This document shows, piece by piece, positions 4,491 through 5,914 of a DNA stretch of 5,914 bases. The stretch covers positions 1 through 5,914 of the forward strand of contig ONOZ01000196.1 in assembly GCA_900319595.1 (NCBI GenBank), read 5' to 3'. The number at the start of each line of letters is the position of its first letter. The stretch's first letter is position 1. The notes beneath the pieces were generated by a model. The model was given only the letters and a program-made list of their open reading frames with translations, was not told the origin of the DNA and searched no databases. The stretch is from an uncultured Bacteroidales bacterium (lineage in GTDB: Bacteria; Bacteroidota; Bacteroidia; Bacteroidales; P3). The position numbers and the translations under genes are program-made.

Positions 4491-5714
4491 CTATTCCACA
4501 ACTAATTTTTGTGTCATATTACCTATTTTAACGTAATACACACCTTTTTCAAAAGATTTAGTATGTAGTATGTAGCGTTTAGCATTTATATTGATGTCTT
4601 CAAATACTAACTTACCTTGCATATCATACACTTTTATAGAAATCTCCTCCATGCTACCTATTACATTTTCTATAAAAACAATATCTTGTGTAGGATTTGG
4701 ATAAATAGTAAAAGTATTTGGGTTGATAACTTCTTCTATGCCACTATCGTCAAGTGCCACAAAAGTCCTCTGTTCGCCAAAAGTTGTATCTTCCCCTACA
4801 ACAGCAAAGGCACGGAAAACATATTCACTACCTTCATCTAACTCCGTCAAAGTGTAATCAAATGTCTCCGTCGAAATATCTATAGTTATGTACATTTCGT
4901 CTATAGTTTTTTTGTATTGAAAACCTTTTGCCAACACTTCGCCATTAGTTTCTACTGTAGCATTAAGTTTTGCAGAGCTATTAGTTATATCCGTAGCATC
5001 TCCTGTTATTACATTAACACAAAAGTCTTCCACTATATTAAACCCTTGCCAAATTTCTGCAGCAGCATACGCATCTTTTGTTCCACAAGGAACGATACAA
5101 ACCTTAGGATCAATTCCTGCAAAAATATAATTAACTTCTCCAATAATGCTTATAAAAACAGGATTCTTGCCCTTACAAATAATAGTATCTACATTTGTAC
5201 AATCTGCAAAGGCTCCATTTCCTATATATTCTGTAGCACTTCCTATTCTAATAGTAATCAAATTGCTACAACCTTGGAACGCCCAAAGACCAATGGAAGT
5301 AACGCTATTAGGCATCATTATCCTTTCTAATGATGTACACCAATTGAATGCACCATCAAGTATTTCTGTAACACTATTAGGTAATACTATATTTTTTAAA
5401 TCTGTACAACCTTCAAATGCACTATAAGAAATAGTAACAACACTATTAGGAATGGTAACACTCTTCAATTTTGTACAATCCTTAAATGCTTCTACCCCTA
5501 CGTGAGTAACAATATAAGTATTATCTTCATAAGTTACCTGCGATGGAATGACAACCGCTTCTAAATTGCTGTACATTACGCTAACAGTTGTATCGTCTGC
5601 ATTTTTATTATAATAAATTCCATCTACTTCAAAATCGTAGGCAAACATACTAACACTTACAAATATCGCCATAAACAAGACGATAACACTTTTGATTTGT
5701 AACTTTCTTTTCAT
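4491..5714 (-). CDS. Secreted BspA-like LRR protein with T9SS type A sorting domain
   Basis: A 407-residue exported protein; its ligand is unknown. The start is ATG at 5714-5712. Residues 1-25 are a Sec signal peptide (hydrophobic IVLFMAIFVSVSMFA, cleavage near FA-YD). Residues 26-70 form a short N-terminal cap (VDGIYYN, LEAVVIPS). Residues 71-185 are five 23-residue leucine-rich repeats of the BspA/LRR_5 type, pattern AFxxCxxLxxIxxPNSVTxIxxx. A conserved capping stretch (VCIVPCGTKDAY, 205-216) follows. Residues about 236-320 resemble a fibronectin type III-like beta domain (TNSSAKLNATV, SEYVFRAFAVVGEDTTFG). Residues about 332-407 are a T9SS type A C-terminal sorting domain: TIYPNPT (336-342), VYDMQGKLV (362-370), KGVYYVKI (390-397) and QKLVV at the end. 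T9SS would carry it across the outer membrane for release or surface attachment. BspA-type repeats in other Bacteroidetes mediate binding to host proteins or other cells; that role here is inference. No clear promoter is seen upstream. Confidence 0.9.
   Translation of the reverse strand: MKRKLQIKSVIVLFMAIFVSVSMFAYDFEVDGIYYNKNADDTTVSVMYSNLEAVVIPSQVTYEDNTYIVTHVGVEAFKDCTKLKSVTIPNSVVTISYSAFEGCTDLKNIVLPNSVTEILDGAFNWCTSLERIMMPNSVTSIGLWAFQGCSNLITIRIGSATEYIGNGAFADCTNVDTIICKGKNPVFISIIGEVNYIFAGIDPKVCIVPCGTKDAYAAAEIWQGFNIVEDFCVNVITGDATDITNSSAKLNATVETNGEVLAKGFQYKKTIDEMYITIDISTETFDYTLTELDEGSEYVFRAFAVVGEDTTFGEQRTFVALDDSGIEEVINPNTFTIYPNPTQDIVFIENVIGSMEEISIKVYDMQGKLVFEDININAKRYILHTKSFEKGVYYVKIGNMTQKLVVE
5160..5504 (-). 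repeat. Five tandem 69-bp LRR_5 repeats inside the BspA-like gene
   Basis: The AF dipeptide of the consensus falls at residues 76, 99, 122, 145 and 168, an exact 23-residue (69-bp) period. Repeats 1-3 keep the PNSV turn; repeat 4 has GSAT and repeat 5 has GKNP, so the array decays towards its C-terminal end. The DNA copies have diverged, with short shared tracts such as ACTATTAGG on the plus strand, so recent slippage is unlikely. Confidence 0.85.
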
Positions 5715-5914
5715 CTTTTAATTTCTATTAGTTATAAATTCTATATCTTTTTCTTTTATAAAACTATCTACAAACCCTTAAATCACCCTAATCTATCCAA
5801 AAACAAATACTAAAAAACACACTCTTTAAAACTATACTCTTATTATTTTCCTAATCACGCAAATAATTTTATTTTTCTCGCATATAATTTCAATAATCAC
5901 GCTGATTATTCAAC
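5715..5914. other. Non-coding region upstream of the LRR gene
   Basis: Two hundred very AT-rich bases with no credible gene on either strand. On the minus strand I find no clean TAnnTTTG box, only near-misses such as TAAGGGTTTG and TATTTGCG, so the LRR gene promoter is not placed. The right end carries the repeats listed separately. Confidence 0.5.
5852..5910. repeat. Palindrome and spaced direct repeats at the window edge
   Basis: AATAATCA (5892-5899) and TGATTATT (5903-5910) form an inverted repeat with 8-base arms around CGC. Its left half includes TAATCACGC (5894-5902), which also occurs at 5852-5860, exactly 42 bases away, about four helical turns. This suits a paired operator for a dimeric regulator, or the hairpin of a neighbouring gene's terminator. 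The sequence ends four bases later, so the context is missing. Confidence 0.4.

Noticed and set aside
5160..5504. Regularly spaced repeats that might suggest a CRISPR-like array
   Set aside because: The 69-bp period is coding, corresponds to the 23-residue LRR unit and has no identical repeat-spacer pattern.

Overview
The window reads as chromosomal DNA of an uncultured-type member of the Bacteroidetes, most likely Bacteroidales. It is strongly AT-rich. Several genes are preceded by the Bacteroidetes -7 box TAnnTTTG (TACTTTTG at 225-232 minus, TATTTTTG at 1317-1324 plus, TACCTTTG at 2296-2303 plus, TATCTTTG at 3165-3172 plus). Shine-Dalgarno sequences are mostly absent. One protein carries a type IX secretion (T9SS) type A sorting domain, which is found in Bacteroidetes and close relatives.

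Layout. 1-195 (minus) is the signal-peptide end of an exported protein that runs off the left edge. 297-323 is a hairpin terminator ending the next gene. 352-1224 (minus) is a coiled-coil lipoprotein of a family widespread in Bacteroides, transcribed divergently from thiD (1425-2234, plus). 2235-2591 holds no convincing protein gene. It has a strong promoter followed by an RNA that can fold into a rod of about 190 nt with a closing stem, a large central bubble and a long terminal arm, which is the architecture of 6S RNA. 2592-3062 (plus) is a small, unrecognised protein with a beta-rich, PEGA-like N-terminal part and one C-terminal membrane helix, followed by a good terminator. 3206-4477 (plus) is a complete purD. 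It converges on 4491-5714 (minus), a secreted BspA-like leucine-rich-repeat protein with a C-terminal T9SS sorting domain. The last 200 bases are non-coding, with a near-perfect palindrome at the right edge.

The genes do not form one operon. ThiD (thiamine precursor kinase) and PurD (second step of purine synthesis) are housekeeping enzymes, each with its own promoter signal. The others are cell-envelope or secreted proteins. The most interesting part is the structured RNA at 2310-2521. Its 3' side can alternatively pair with the leader of the downstream membrane-protein gene, so it could be a free-standing 6S-type regulator, a cis-acting leader, or both. No transposon, CRISPR array, tRNA or rRNA is visible.
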